A stretch of DNA of 64,000 nt from the NCBI GenBank assembly GCA_024233005.1, contig JACKQE010000019.1, forward strand, positions 12,231 to 76,230, in the 5' to 3' direction. Position numbers and translations under genes: made by a program. The DNA comes from Akkermansiaceae bacterium (GTDB taxonomy: Bacteria; Verrucomicrobiota; Verrucomicrobiia; Verrucomicrobiales; DEV007). The notes below the pieces were generated by a model. It saw only the letters and a program-made list of their open reading frames with translations. It was not told the origin of the DNA and searched no databases. Every line of letters begins with the position of its first letter. The first letter of the stretch is position 1. Below are positions 17,460 to 27,272 of the stretch, piece by piece.

Positions 17460-18599
17460 GTGCCCTCCACTTTTCCCCTCATCATACTGAAAATTCCCCC
17501 ATGGTTCCTTGGTTTGGCCCGCAAGGCCACTCTTACTTGCGGCGGTCTGCTCCTGGCCACCGCGGCAGCCTGGGCCTTTGGTGCGCTCTGGTTTGATTTC
17601 CCATTCCCCCGTCTCCGTCAGGTGGTGGCAGTTCTTTTTGCCATGGGGATCATCGCCAGCCTCCTGCTGGTGCGTCCCCGTTGGCGGAAGATTTCCGTGG
17701 CGAGTGGTCTCGTCCTTTTCGTCGCCGGTTGGTGGATGACCCTGACGCCGCGCATCGACCGCGACTGGATGCCGGACGTGGCGGAAACGCCTTGGGCTGA
17801 GGTGGAGGGAGACCTCATCACCCTCCACAATGTCCGCAACTGCGACTACCGCAGTGAGACCGACTACACCGTCCATTGGACCACCAGGACCGTCCGGCTC
17901 TCCCGTCTCACCGGGGTGGATGTCGCGATCACGTTCTGGGGCTCCCCGTGGATGGCTCACCCGATCATCAGTTTTCAATTTGCCGACGCCCCGCCATTGG
18001 CTTTCTCCATCGAAACCCGCAAAGAATCCGGCGAGTCCTATTCCGCCATCGGTGGACTCTACCGCCAATTCGAACTGATCTACGTCGCTGCGGAGGAACG
18101 CGATGTCGTGGCCTTGAGAACAAACCAGCGGATCGGCGAGGACGTCTACCTCTACCGGACCACTTTGACCGCATCCGCCGCCCGCGGCAGGTTCATGGAA
18201 TACATTCAGTCGATCAACCAACTGCACCAAAAGGCACGCTGGTACAATGCCCTGACGAGCAATTGCACCACCGCCATCCGCACCCAGCACCCGGTCACCG
18301 ACCGCATGCCCTGGGACTGGCGCCTGCTGGCCAATGGCAAAATGGATGAGCTTTTTTACGACCTCGGGGTGATCAACACCGGGGGACTGCCGTTCGAGGA
18401 GTTGAAGCAGCGGGCGAGGATCAACGAAGCCGCAAGGGCCGCCGGACCTTCGGAAGATTTCCCGGTCCGCATCCGCGAGGGACGACCGGGATTCCCGTCG
18501 CCGGCTCCCCTATCAAATGATGCTCCGTCGCCGAAGGAACAGGGGCCGACGGCATCCGGAGCAGGTTCCTCAAAACCACCCCTCGAGAACATTCCTTGA
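17460..18599 (+). CDS. DUF4105 membrane protein
   Basis: About 379 residues. Three hydrophobic segments fill the first 110 residues, followed by a DUF4105-type periplasmic domain. DUF4105 is the domain of lipoprotein N-acyltransferase Lnb in Gram-positives and of many uncharacterised proteins. The YNALTSNCTT motif (Cys269) corresponds to the conserved Cys region, and WTTRTVRLS and FWGSPWMAHP are other family-like segments. The open frame begins at 17127 but overlaps kdsD on the other strand; the GTG at 17460 fits the candidate promoter and the start of the first membrane helix. The tail after about residue 340 is Pro/Ser-rich and overlaps the convergent isomerase gene by 30 bp. Acyltransferase activity is not demonstrated. 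Confidence 0.7.
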   Translation: MPSTFPLIILKIPPWFLGLARKATLTCGGLLLATAAAWAFGALWFDFPFPRLRQVVAVLFAMGIIASLLLVRPRWRKISVASGLVLFVAGWWMTLTPRIDRDWMPDVAETPWAEVEGDLITLHNVRNCDYRSETDYTVHWTTRTVRLSRLTGVDVAITFWGSPWMAHPIISFQFADAPPLAFSIETRKESGESYSAIGGLYRQFELIYVAAEERDVVALRTNQRIGEDVYLYRTTLTASAARGRFMEYIQSINQLHQKARWYNALTSNCTTAIRTQHPVTDRMPWDWRLLANGKMDELFYDLGVINTGGLPFEELKQRARINEAARAAGPSEDFPVRIREGRPGFPSPAPLSNDAPSPKEQGPTASGAGSSKPPLENIP

Positions 18600-19481
18600 C
18601 ACCCGGAGCGCTTTCTGGCGACCGGCCAGGGTTTTTCCGAACGTGTCGTCTTCTACTTCGATGCAGATCGGACCATCGTAGCCACACTCCATGAGCGCCG
18701 CCATGAACTGGGCCCAGTCAATCTCTCCATATCCTGGAATCCTCGGCTGGTGCCACTTCAGGGGTTCCGCAAAGGCACCGACTTCGTTGAGACGTGGCCG
18801 GTCAATTTTGACATCCTTGGCGTGGAGATGGAACAGCTTGTCGCGGAACTCCCGCAGCGGACTGATGGGATCCATGAACTGCAGGGCGAAGTGGGAAGGG
18901 TCGTAATTCAGCCCAAAGGACGGGCTGGGAATGTCGGAGAACATCCGACGCCAGATCGTCGGAGAGGTGGCCAGATTTTTTCCGCCGGGCCACTCGTCGC
19001 CCGTGAAATACATCGGACAGTTCTCAATTCCGATCCGCACCCCGTGGTCCTCAGCGTGGCGGATCAGCGGACGCCAAACATCGAGAAACCGGGGCCAGTT
19101 GTCATCCACACTGAGCCTCCAGTCTCGTCCGACAAATGTGTTCACCCGATCCAAACCGAGAAGCGGGGCGGCCGCGATGACCTGGCGGAGATGCTCCAAG
19201 CAGAGGTCCGCAATCCCAGGGTCAGGATCAAGAACATTCGGGTAGTATCCCAGTCCACTGATGGCCACCCCGCGATCCGCCGCATTCCCCCGGATCTCGT
19301 CGGCCCTCGCGGGGGTAAGCCCGGCCACATCGACATGGGTGACTCCGGCAAATTTTCGCTCGGCGCGGCCGACCGGCCAGCACATCAACTCGACTGTGGC
19401 GAAGCGTTCGGCGGCAGCGAAAGCGATCACCTCGTCGAGGGAAAGCTCAGGGAGGATGGCGGAGACAAAACCCAGTTGCAT
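18570..19481 (-). CDS. Sugar phosphate isomerase/epimerase (AP endonuclease 2-type TIM barrel)
   Basis: TIM-barrel protein of 303 residues from the xylose isomerase-like superfamily. Metal-binding candidates are Glu in IGIENCP, Asp and His in NYDPSHF, His in FHLHAKDV and Glu in ICIEVEDD, the usual order for this fold. Such enzymes epimerise or isomerise sugars or inositol derivatives in the cytoplasm. The start at 19481 (MQLGFVSAILPE) is preferred to an in-frame start 23 codons upstream. Its 3' end overlaps the convergent DUF4105 gene. Substrate is unknown. Confidence 0.85.
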   Translation of the reverse strand: MQLGFVSAILPELSLDEVIAFAAAERFATVELMCWPVGRAERKFAGVTHVDVAGLTPARADEIRGNAADRGVAISGLGYYPNVLDPDPGIADLCLEHLRQVIAAAPLLGLDRVNTFVGRDWRLSVDDNWPRFLDVWRPLIRHAEDHGVRIGIENCPMYFTGDEWPGGKNLATSPTIWRRMFSDIPSPSFGLNYDPSHFALQFMDPISPLREFRDKLFHLHAKDVKIDRPRLNEVGAFAEPLKWHQPRIPGYGEIDWAQFMAALMECGYDGPICIEVEDDTFGKTLAGRQKALRVSRNVLEGWF

Positions 19482-19534
19482 GACGACGGCATCATGACTT
19501 CCCGGAGGCGATTCGGCAAGCAGGAAGGCAGGAG

Positions 19535-20074
19535 TCAGGAGACGGCCCACTTCCGCGCCAAGCGCAGCACCGACTCCTCATTGGTGAACTCTTCCAAAGC
19601 ATCGATGGGCACCCAGGCGAGATCGAGCGATTCTTCACTGATGATGAATTCCCCGTCTCCTTCATGGCGCAAGGCATAGCGAACATCGAAGTGCTCATGG
19701 GCTGGTTGGTTTCCCCGGGCCGGGATGGGATGGATGTCGATGTCAAAAATCCGGCTCGAAACCGGTGTGATGGGATCAAGCCCCGTTTCCTCCACAGCCT
19801 CCCGGAGCGCCACGGCAAGAAGATCTGGATCGCCGTCGGCATGGCCTCCCGGCTGCAGCCAGCGCTCCAGTTTTCGGTGGTGGGTCAGCATTACCTTGCT
19901 GCCGTCGCCATTGACCAGCCATGCCGAACCAGTGACGTGGCCAGAAATCAAGCTGCGCAAAAAGCAATCCGGATGATTGGCCACGAAGTGACAAAACCGT
20001 TCCACGGTCTCGCTTTCTTCAGGAAACCGGCCCCGATAATCAGCCAAAGCGTTCAGTAAGCCAATTCGATGCAT
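19535..20074 (-). CDS. NUDIX hydrolase
   Basis: Protein of 179 residues. The NUDIX box starts at QPGGHADGD and ends at REAVEETGL (about residues 95-120). The REXXEE core that binds Mg is intact, while the first Glu of the classical box (Gx5E) is replaced by Pro. NUDIX enzymes cleave nucleoside diphosphates linked to another group. The start at 20074 (MHRIGLLNALADY) follows an AT-rich leader; the longer ORF form adds 43 residues without family support. It lies 53 bp downstream of the sugar isomerase start region on the same strand. Confidence 0.85.
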   Translation of the reverse strand: MHRIGLLNALADYRGRFPEESETVERFCHFVANHPDCFLRSLISGHVTGSAWLVNGDGSKVMLTHHRKLERWLQPGGHADGDPDLLAVALREAVEETGLDPITPVSSRIFDIDIHPIPARGNQPAHEHFDVRYALRHEGDGEFIISEESLDLAWVPIDALEEFTNEESVLRLARKWAVS

Positions 20075-20172
20075 TTGAAAAATACAGAAACTATTTAAAA
20101 TTGGAGAGAATTTAGAAAAATCAAAGCAATTGCGAATCCAAGCACTCCCGAACGGCCCAGGGAGCCCTCCCT

Positions 20173-20186
20173 TACCAAGGTTGGTA
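20173..20186. promoter_or_regulatory. Inverted repeat, possible enhancer-binding site
   Basis: Arms TACCAA and TTGGTA separated by GG. It lies about 115-130 bp upstream of the sigma-54 -24 element, the usual distance for an activator such as NtrC. The sequence does not match the NtrC consensus, so the binding protein is unknown. Confidence 0.35.
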
Positions 20187-20299
20187 TCCTTCCTGCACAG
20201 CAAGCGCTATGACTCCGCAGAGTTCAAACTCCAATCAGAACAAAAAACTGACGCTTGCATCCCCTTGGACCCCTGTCTAAACTCCCCTCCCTCCTGCAC

Positions 20300-20316
20300 T
20301 TGGCACGAAGCCTGCC
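20300..20316 (+). promoter_or_regulatory. Sigma-54 (-24/-12) promoter for gltB
   Basis: The bases TTGGCACGAAGCCTGCC carry the -24 GG (20302-20303) and -12 GC (20314-20315) with exactly 10 bases between them. The -24 element matches the consensus TGGCACG fully; the -12 is CTGC instead of TTGC. Transcription would start near 20326. Sigma-54 control of nitrogen-assimilation genes is well established, which fits the glutamate synthase downstream. Confidence 0.65.
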
Positions 20317-20581
20317 TGCAAGGAAACTCCTCAAATTATTCCAAGACGCCCCCGATCCAACTGGTGACCCGAGACGCCGTGACAACCACGACCCCATCCT
20401 GCCCCCAGCTGTATTTCGATCAGTGCCCCTGTCGAAAACGATCGTGATTTCCTCCACCCCGTCTTGCCGTCCGTTTTGCGGACCCGCAGTTCAGCATGCG
20501 ATACGGGGCTCCTTCCACAGCGCCCCCCGCCATTTCTGACGCCCCGCCACCCAGCTTTCAACTCTCCCAGAAAAACCATTA

Positions 20582-23500
20582 ATGAGCCGTCATCTCCACA
20601 TCCCCGAACAAAGCCAAGGATCCCTCCACCTCCCGGAAGTCGAGCGGGACAGCTGTGGGGTCGGTGTCGTTTGCCATCTTCGTGGCGAACGCAGCCGCCG
20701 GGTGCTGAAGTTGGGCTTGGATTCGGTATGCAATGTGATCCACCGCGGCGCTCTGGATGCCGACGGCAAAACCGGCGACGGAGCGGGGATCTCCACCCAA
20801 ATCCCCTACCGCATTCTCCTCCCGGTGGCAGAAGCCCTCGGCCGGCCGGTGGCCACAGAGTCGGATCTGGGAGTCGGGGTGTTTTTCCTCCCGCCCGATC
20901 ATGCGGCCGAAATCAAAGTGATGATCGAAGGCATTGTCTCGTCACGCGGACTCGGGTTCATCGGCTGGCGTGACGTGCCCCAGAATCTGGACGCGCTTGG
21001 CAACAAGGCTCTCGCCACCAAACCGGAAATCGTGCACCTGCTGGTGGCTCGCCCCCAGGAGCTCATCGATCACGACGACTATGAGCGCAGGCTTTATATC
21101 TGCCGCCGCGAAATCGAGACTGTGGCCTCGAAATGGAAAGGTTTCTATGCCTGCTCCTTTTCGCACCGTCTGATTGTTTACAAAGGATTCCTCGTCGCCA
21201 CGGCGTTGCGGAAATTCTACACGGATTTGGAAGATCCCGCCTACGAGACGGCGATCTGCCTCTACCACCAGCGATTCAGCACCAACACATTCCCCACCTG
21301 GGCGCTGGCCCAGCCTTTCCGGATGATGGCGCACAACGGGGAAATCAACACCGTGAGGGGCAACCGGAACTGGTTCAACTCACGAACTGCCCAGTTCCAG
21401 AGCAAAACCTGGGGGGAAGACGTCAAATTCCTGCGAGACGCGATCGATCCCCACGGTTCTGATTCCGCCAGTCTGGACACGGCTTTGGAAATGCTGGTCC
21501 TTTCGGGCCGTTCCTTGGAGCACACCATGACCATGCTGGTTCCGCCAGCCTGGCGGATCGACCCAAACACCTCGCCGGAAGTACAGGATTTTTTCCGCTA
21601 CCATTCCTGCTTCGCGGAAGCCTGGGATGGTCCTGCCGCTTTGGCATTCACTGACGGTGTCAAGGTCGCGGCCTGTCTGGACCGGAACGGCCTCCGTCCT
21701 TCCCGCTACAAAATCACCGATGACGGAATTTTCGCGCTTGGCTCCGAGGTCGGGACTTGTGACATCGACGACGCCACAGTGATCGAAAAGGGCCGGCTCG
21801 GCCCGGGCCAGATGATCCTGGTCGACACTTCCAAAGGGATCGTGAAACACAACGATGAAATCCGCCAAGGGCTGGCGGAAGCCAAGCCCTATGGCCAGTG
21901 GATTCAGGAGAACCGACTTCGTCTTGACGATCATGCCCCGGTGGCTCCTCCGGAGCCCACCGATGACCTCGACATCCTGGGATTGACCCAGCAGCAACTG
22001 GCGTTCGGTTACAATTCGGAGGAACTGGAAATGGTGCTGACTCCGATGGCCAAGACGGGAGAGGAAGCGGTTTACTCAATGGGAGACGATGCCGCGCTTT
22101 CGGTGCTGTCTTTCCGGCCCAAGGTGCTTTTCTCCTATTTCAAACAACTCTTCGCCCAGGTCACCAATCCTCCCATCGACCCCATCCGCGAGCGTCTGGT
22201 GATGTCGCTGGAAGCGGATCTCGGTCCGGAGCGCAACCTCCTTGAGGAGAGCCCCGCGCATGCCCGGGTCGTCCACCTTTCCTCGCCTTTCCTCTTCAAG
22301 CATCAGCTTGAAGTGTTGCGGAACATCGCGCCCGATTTCCCCCAGCGGGAAATCGACATCACGTGGCCGGTCGGGGAAGGCGTCTCGGGGATGGAGACCG
22401 CCATCCATCGCATCTGTGCCGAGGCCATCAAGGCGGTGGACGATAACGTGCGGATCATCATCCTGACGGACCGCCGCACCAGCCATGACCGGGTGGCGGT
22501 GCCGGCCCTGCTGGCGACATCGGCGGTGCACACCCACCTCAATGTCGCGAAAAAGCGCATGCTGACCAGCCTCGTCGTCGAGACTGCGGAAGCCCGCGAC
22601 ACCCACCACATGGCCTGTCTCTTCGGATTTGGCGCCACTGCGGTCTGCCCCTACCTGGCCCACGGCACCGTCCGGGACATTCTGCAGCGAGACACCAAGG
22701 GCGAACTGGGAGGCATATCCCTAACTCAGGCCCTGAGCAATTACCACTACGCTCTGGAAAAAGGCGTGCTCAAGATCATGTCCAAGATGGGCATCTCGGT
22801 GCTCAACAGTTATCAGGGCGCCCAGATTTTCGAAGCCGTGGGGATTTCCTCCGGACTCATCAGCCAGTGTTTCGCCGGCACGCCTTCCCAGATCGAAGGC
22901 ATCGGCTTCGCCGAGATCGCCCGCGACGCCCTGACCCGCCACGAAGCAGGGTTTGGCCAGGCCATCGCCGGCGGCGCCCCCCCCGCGTTGGAAGATCCCG
23001 GCGATTTCCGCTTCCGACGCGATGGGGAGCGCCACGCCATCAACCAACCGGTCCTGAAAAACTTCCACAGCTTTGTCAAAACCAACAAGCCGGACGAATA
23101 CGAGGCCTATGTCGCGGCCGTGAAAGCCACCCAACCGCTCTCCCTGCGTGATCTGCTGGAATTTGCACCGGCGGCCAACCCGATTCCGATCGACGAAGTG
23201 GAGCCCATTGAAAGCATTCGGCGGCGCTTCACCACGGCCGCCATGTCCCTTGGGGCGCTCTCTCCCGAGGCGCACGAAACCTTGGCCATCGCAATGAACC
23301 GGATCGGCGGCAAGTCGAACTCCGGGGAAGGAGGCGAGGAAGAACGCCGGTTCACCCGCTATGAAAACGGGGACTGGGGAAATTCCCGGATCAAGCAGAT
23401 TGCCTCGGGACGCTTCGGGGTTCACGCGCATTACCTCATGAATGCGGATGAACTGGAAATCAAGATGGCCCAGGGAGCCAAGCCCGGCGAAGGCGGACAG

Positions 23501-25117
23501 CTGCCAGGACACAAGGTCAATGGCATCATCGCCACCCTCCGTCACACCCAGCCCGGCGTCACTCTGATATCGCCGCCGCCCCATCACGACATTTACTCCA
23601 TCGAGGACCTCGCCCAGCTCATCCACGACCTGAAGCAAGTGAATCCGCGCGCCAAAATCTGCGTCAAACTCGTCGCCGAATCCGGCGTTGGCACCGTCGC
23701 CGCCGGGGTCGCCAAGGCCAACGCGGACATCATTCTTGTCTCCGGACATGATGGCGGCACCGGTGCCTCCCCGCTGAGTTCCATCAAAAATGCCGGACTA
23801 CCCTGGGAAATCGGCCTTGCCGAAACCCAACAAGTATTGGTGCTCAATGGATTGCGTGACCGCGTGACACTGCGGACGGACGGCGGCCTGCGGACCGGTC
23901 TCGACATTGTCCATGCCGCCCTGCTCGGTGCGGAAGAATACAATTTCGGCACCATCGCCCTCATCGCCATGGGCTGTGTTTACGTCCGCCGCTGCCATCT
24001 CAACACCTGCCCGGTCGGCATCGCCACCCAGGACGAGAAGCTCCGCGGCAAATTCAAAGGGACCGCGGACAATGTGGTCAACTTTTTCAATGCGGTGTCG
24101 CAGGAAGTCAGGGAAATCCTCGCCGGTCTTGGCGTCCACAAGCTGGACGACATCATCGGCCAGACCAGTCTGCTCCGCCAGCGGGTGGTTCCGGAACACC
24201 CCAAGGCCAACACCATCAGTCTGTCCCGTCTGCTGCGTGATGTCAGCGCGCTGCCGGACGGAACGGTGGCCCCGAAACGCTGCCTTCACGAGCGCAACGA
24301 AGGCGTGCACCAGGCGGAACTGGACGATGGCATCATCGAGGAAACGCGTGCCGCCATCCTTGCCCGTCAACCGGTCACGGTGACACGCTCTGTGCGCAAC
24401 ACCAACCGTAATCTCGGGACCCGCCTGTCCGGATTCATCGCCGACCATTTTGGGAACACCAAGGGGGAATCCAACTTCATCCACTTGCAGCTCAGCGGCA
24501 GTGCGGGGCAAAGTCTCGGCACCTTCCTGGTTCAAGGGGTCCGCATCACCCTCACGGGCGAAGCCAATGACTATGTCGGCAAAGGCATGTCCGGTGGAGA
24601 GATCGTGATCCGTCCTCCCGCCTTGCGCCACTTTGTCGCGGAGGACAACTCCATCCTTGGAAACACCGTGATGTATGGCTCCACCGGAGGGCGTCTTTTC
24701 GCTTCCGGACGGGCCGGCGAGCGCTTCTGCGTGCGCAATTCCGGCGGCACCGCGGTCGTGGAAGGCGTTGGCGATCACGGCTGTGAATACATGACCAACG
24801 GAACCGTGGTCATCCTCGGCAACACCGGAAAGAACTTCGGTGCCGGCATGAGTGGTGGCACCGCTTACATCTACGATCCCCAGGGGCAGTTCCCCAAGCT
24901 GCTCAATGCCGGCATGGTGACACACGCGCCCATCGATGATCCCCTCGAGGCTGAAAAGCTGAGGACTCTCATCGAGGAACACCGAGACCTCACCGGATCC
25001 GGTCGTGCGGCCGCCCTTTTGGAGGATTGGGACAAGGCCCTCGCGGCTTTCCACAAAGTGGGACCCAAAACCGCCGCTCCGGCTCCAACCACCGTCGCTG
25101 CTGCCGCAGGAAAGTAA
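20582..25117 (+). CDS. gltB: Glutamate synthase large subunit
   Basis: GOGAT large chain of 1511 residues. It transfers the amide of glutamine to 2-oxoglutarate, giving two glutamates. The class II amidotransferase domain begins at Cys25 (RDSCGVGVV), exposed after removal of a short propeptide. The central domain and the FMN-binding barrel follow, with ERRFTRYENGDWGNSRIKQI, PGEGGQLPGHKV and SGHDGGTGASP. The [3Fe-4S] cluster Cys are C1132, C1138 and C1143. The C-terminal GXGXG beta-helix runs from about 1270 and ends in a Pro/Ala-rich tail. No gltD (NADPH-binding small subunit) is adjacent; glgX follows at 11 bp. NADPH versus ferredoxin as electron donor cannot be decided here. Confidence 0.96.
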   Translation: MSRHLHIPEQSQGSLHLPEVERDSCGVGVVCHLRGERSRRVLKLGLDSVCNVIHRGALDADGKTGDGAGISTQIPYRILLPVAEALGRPVATESDLGVGVFFLPPDHAAEIKVMIEGIVSSRGLGFIGWRDVPQNLDALGNKALATKPEIVHLLVARPQELIDHDDYERRLYICRREIETVASKWKGFYACSFSHRLIVYKGFLVATALRKFYTDLEDPAYETAICLYHQRFSTNTFPTWALAQPFRMMAHNGEINTVRGNRNWFNSRTAQFQSKTWGEDVKFLRDAIDPHGSDSASLDTALEMLVLSGRSLEHTMTMLVPPAWRIDPNTSPEVQDFFRYHSCFAEAWDGPAALAFTDGVKVAACLDRNGLRPSRYKITDDGIFALGSEVGTCDIDDATVIEKGRLGPGQMILVDTSKGIVKHNDEIRQGLAEAKPYGQWIQENRLRLDDHAPVAPPEPTDDLDILGLTQQQLAFGYNSEELEMVLTPMAKTGEEAVYSMGDDAALSVLSFRPKVLFSYFKQLFAQVTNPPIDPIRERLVMSLEADLGPERNLLEESPAHARVVHLSSPFLFKHQLEVLRNIAPDFPQREIDITWPVGEGVSGMETAIHRICAEAIKAVDDNVRIIILTDRRTSHDRVAVPALLATSAVHTHLNVAKKRMLTSLVVETAEARDTHHMACLFGFGATAVCPYLAHGTVRDILQRDTKGELGGISLTQALSNYHYALEKGVLKIMSKMGISVLNSYQGAQIFEAVGISSGLISQCFAGTPSQIEGIGFAEIARDALTRHEAGFGQAIAGGAPPALEDPGDFRFRRDGERHAINQPVLKNFHSFVKTNKPDEYEAYVAAVKATQPLSLRDLLEFAPAANPIPIDEVEPIESIRRRFTTAAMSLGALSPEAHETLAIAMNRIGGKSNSGEGGEEERRFTRYENGDWGNSRIKQIASGRFGVHAHYLMNADELEIKMAQGAKPGEGGQLPGHKVNGIIATLRHTQPGVTLISPPPHHDIYSIEDLAQLIHDLKQVNPRAKICVKLVAESGVGTVAAGVAKANADIILVSGHDGGTGASPLSSIKNAGLPWEIGLAETQQVLVLNGLRDRVTLRTDGGLRTGLDIVHAALLGAEEYNFGTIALIAMGCVYVRRCHLNTCPVGIATQDEKLRGKFKGTADNVVNFFNAVSQEVREILAGLGVHKLDDIIGQTSLLRQRVVPEHPKANTISLSRLLRDVSALPDGTVAPKRCLHERNEGVHQAELDDGIIEETRAAILARQPVTVTRSVRNTNRNLGTRLSGFIADHFGNTKGESNFIHLQLSGSAGQSLGTFLVQGVRITLTGEANDYVGKGMSGGEIVIRPPALRHFVAEDNSILGNTVMYGSTGGRLFASGRAGERFCVRNSGGTAVVEGVGDHGCEYMTNGTVVILGNTGKNFGAGMSGGTAYIYDPQGQFPKLLNAGMVTHAPIDDPLEAEKLRTLIEEHRDLTGSGRAAALLEDWDKALAAFHKVGPKTAAPAPTTVAAAAGK

Positions 25118-25128
25118 CCAACCCGCCC

Positions 25129-27255
25129 ATGCCAAGTCTCCAAATCCTCCCCGGGCACGCCTCTCCACTGGGGGTCACCCAGGGTGAGGACGGAGACACG
25201 GTAAACTTTGCGGTATTCGCCCGAGGAGCCCATGCGGTGGATCTCTGCCTGTTCGATGGCGGAGGAACGGAATCGGCACGGATCCGCCTCCACAGCCGTG
25301 AAGGCGATGTCTGGCACACCGGCGTGCAAGGGTTGTCCCATGGTCAACGCTATGGCTACCGGGTCCATGGTCCCTGGAAACCGGAAGAAGGGCAGGTATT
25401 CAATGCGGCGAAGCTCCTGCTCGACCCGAGAGCCCGACTCATCGACGGTCCTTCCGCCTTCCATCCCAGTATGATCAGCTGCATGCAGGGGAAAACACCC
25501 CAGCGCGACGACAGCGGCCCCCACGCCCCGAAATGCATTCTCTATCTGGAACCTTTCGACTGGAAAGGAGATACCCATCCCCGCAGACCGTGGATGGAAA
25601 CCATCATCTACGAAACCCACATCAAAGGCCTGACCAAGCAACTCCCCGGAGTGCCTGAACATTTGCGGGGAACCTATGCCGGACTGGCCCATGAAGCCGC
25701 GCGCGCCCATCTTAAAGAGTTAGGAATCACCGCTGTCCAACTCCTGCCGGTGCATCACCACCTTGATGACGGGTTTCTGCTGAAGCGCGATCTGGTAAAT
25801 TACTGGGGATACAACACCATCGGCTTTTGTGCCCCTGAAGCCCGCTATGCGGCCTCCGGCGATGCCGTGGCGGAATTCCGCGAGATGGTGAGAAGCCTGC
25901 ATGCCGACGGCATCGAAGTCATTCTCGACGTCGTTTACAACCACACCGGAGAGGCCGGACTCGACGGTCCGACCTGTCTTTTTCGAGGTTTCGGCAACGC
26001 CAGCCATTACCACACCCCTCCGGACAAGCCCGGTGTTTACCGCGACTTCACCGGTTGCGGCAACAGCCTCGACCTCAATCATGCCCATGTGCTCCGCTTC
26101 GTGCTCGACAGTCTGCGCTACTGGGTGGAGGAAATGCATGTCGATGGTTTCCGATTTGATCTGGCCGTAACGCTCGGAAGGACCTACCAAGGATTCTGTC
26201 CTTCCGCTCCCTTTTTCGCGGCTGTCGCCCAGGATCCCGTCCTGTCGCGCACCAAGCTGATTGCCGAACCCTGGGACCTCGGTCTGGGGGGCTACCAACT
26301 GGGGAACTTCCCGGTCGACTGGTCGGAGTTGAACGGCAAATACCGGGATGTCGTGCGTCGCTTCTGGAGGGGTGAGGGCCACACTCAGGCGGAGTTTGCC
26401 AGCCGCATCTGCGCCAGCGAAGCCGAATTCGCCCACAACTCCCGCGGTGCCCGCGCTTCGGTGAACCTCATCACCTCCCATGACGGATTCACGCTCGCGG
26501 ATCTCGTCAGCTACGAGCACAAACACAACCTCTCAAACGGAGAAGACAATCGAGACGGCGACAACCACAACCTCTCGCGCAACCATGGGGTAGAAGGTCC
26601 CACCGAAGATCCGGAGATCCTGGCCGTGCGCCGGCGGCAGGTCCGCAACCTGCTCGGCACGCTCTTCCTTTCCCAAGGAGTTCCGTTCCTCCTCGCCGGG
26701 GACGAGATCGGCCGCACGCAAGGGGGAAACAACAATAGTTACTGCCAGGACAATCCGACCAGTTGGCATGACTGGAACCTCAGCGAGGACAGACTCCAAC
26801 TCTTGCGTTATGTCAAACGCCTCATCGCTTTCCGACGCAAACGCCCCACGTTCAGGAAGCGGCATTTTTTCACCGGAGAACCGCTCCGTCCGGATCAGGA
26901 GCGCGACATCGCCTGGTACACGCCCGCCGGCCAAGCGCCCACCCCGGACGCTTGGCACACCACCGCGCCCGGGGCCTTCGCCGCGATCCTGCATCCCAGA
27001 TCGAGTCACTTCGCCACCTTCTGGCAGCCCCTGCCTCCGAAAGAGCGACTTTGGACGATGATCCTGTTCAATGCCCGGAGCAAGGAGGTGAGATTCACCA
27101 TCCCCGGCAAAGCGGGCGCCATCTGGACCCAAGTTCTCGACACCATGCTGGAAGAGGCGTTTCCCGAGGAAGGCGCCATCGAATCCAAGGGAGAGGGAGA
27201 GACCATCACGGTGAGCCCCAGCAGCATGCAGGTCTGGGAATCTCCCGAATGCTGA
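25129..27255 (+). CDS. glgX: Glycogen debranching enzyme GlgX
   Basis: GH13 isoamylase-type enzyme of 708 residues that hydrolyses alpha-1,6 branches of phosphorylase-limited glycogen. A CBM48-like N-terminal domain (about 1-130, PLGVTQGEDGDTVNFAVFA) precedes the catalytic barrel. The nucleophile is D344 (FRFDLAV), the acid/base E380 (LIAEPWDLG) and the third carboxylate D452 (TSHDGFTLADLV). The start at 25129 is preferred because the longer frame would begin inside gltB. The 11-bp spacing to gltB predicts co-transcription, an unusual partner. The other glycogen enzyme here, glgB, is 25 kb away. It converges with the PPC gene at a 17-bp gap. Confidence 0.94.
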   Translation: MPSLQILPGHASPLGVTQGEDGDTVNFAVFARGAHAVDLCLFDGGGTESARIRLHSREGDVWHTGVQGLSHGQRYGYRVHGPWKPEEGQVFNAAKLLLDPRARLIDGPSAFHPSMISCMQGKTPQRDDSGPHAPKCILYLEPFDWKGDTHPRRPWMETIIYETHIKGLTKQLPGVPEHLRGTYAGLAHEAARAHLKELGITAVQLLPVHHHLDDGFLLKRDLVNYWGYNTIGFCAPEARYAASGDAVAEFREMVRSLHADGIEVILDVVYNHTGEAGLDGPTCLFRGFGNASHYHTPPDKPGVYRDFTGCGNSLDLNHAHVLRFVLDSLRYWVEEMHVDGFRFDLAVTLGRTYQGFCPSAPFFAAVAQDPVLSRTKLIAEPWDLGLGGYQLGNFPVDWSELNGKYRDVVRRFWRGEGHTQAEFASRICASEAEFAHNSRGARASVNLITSHDGFTLADLVSYEHKHNLSNGEDNRDGDNHNLSRNHGVEGPTEDPEILAVRRRQVRNLLGTLFLSQGVPFLLAGDEIGRTQGGNNNSYCQDNPTSWHDWNLSEDRLQLLRYVKRLIAFRRKRPTFRKRHFFTGEPLRPDQERDIAWYTPAGQAPTPDAWHTTAPGAFAAILHPRSSHFATFWQPLPPKERLWTMILFNARSKEVRFTIPGKAGAIWTQVLDTMLEEAFPEEGAIESKGEGETITVSPSSMQVWESPEC

Positions 27256-27272
27256 TCCAGCCTTCCCTGGCG

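Larger units (their letters stand above)
20075..20581. other. Regulatory intergenic region between the NUDIX gene and gltB
   Basis: A 507-bp stretch without a gene. It opens with an AT-rich segment (about 20085-20130) that probably carries the NUDIX promoter. It then holds an inverted repeat (20173-20186), a sigma-54-type promoter (20300-20316) and a small hairpin with 5-bp arms GTCCG/CGGAC (20469-20483). A transcript from the sigma-54 site would have a leader of about 255 bases before gltB. No short ORF in the leader stood out. Confidence 0.6.
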
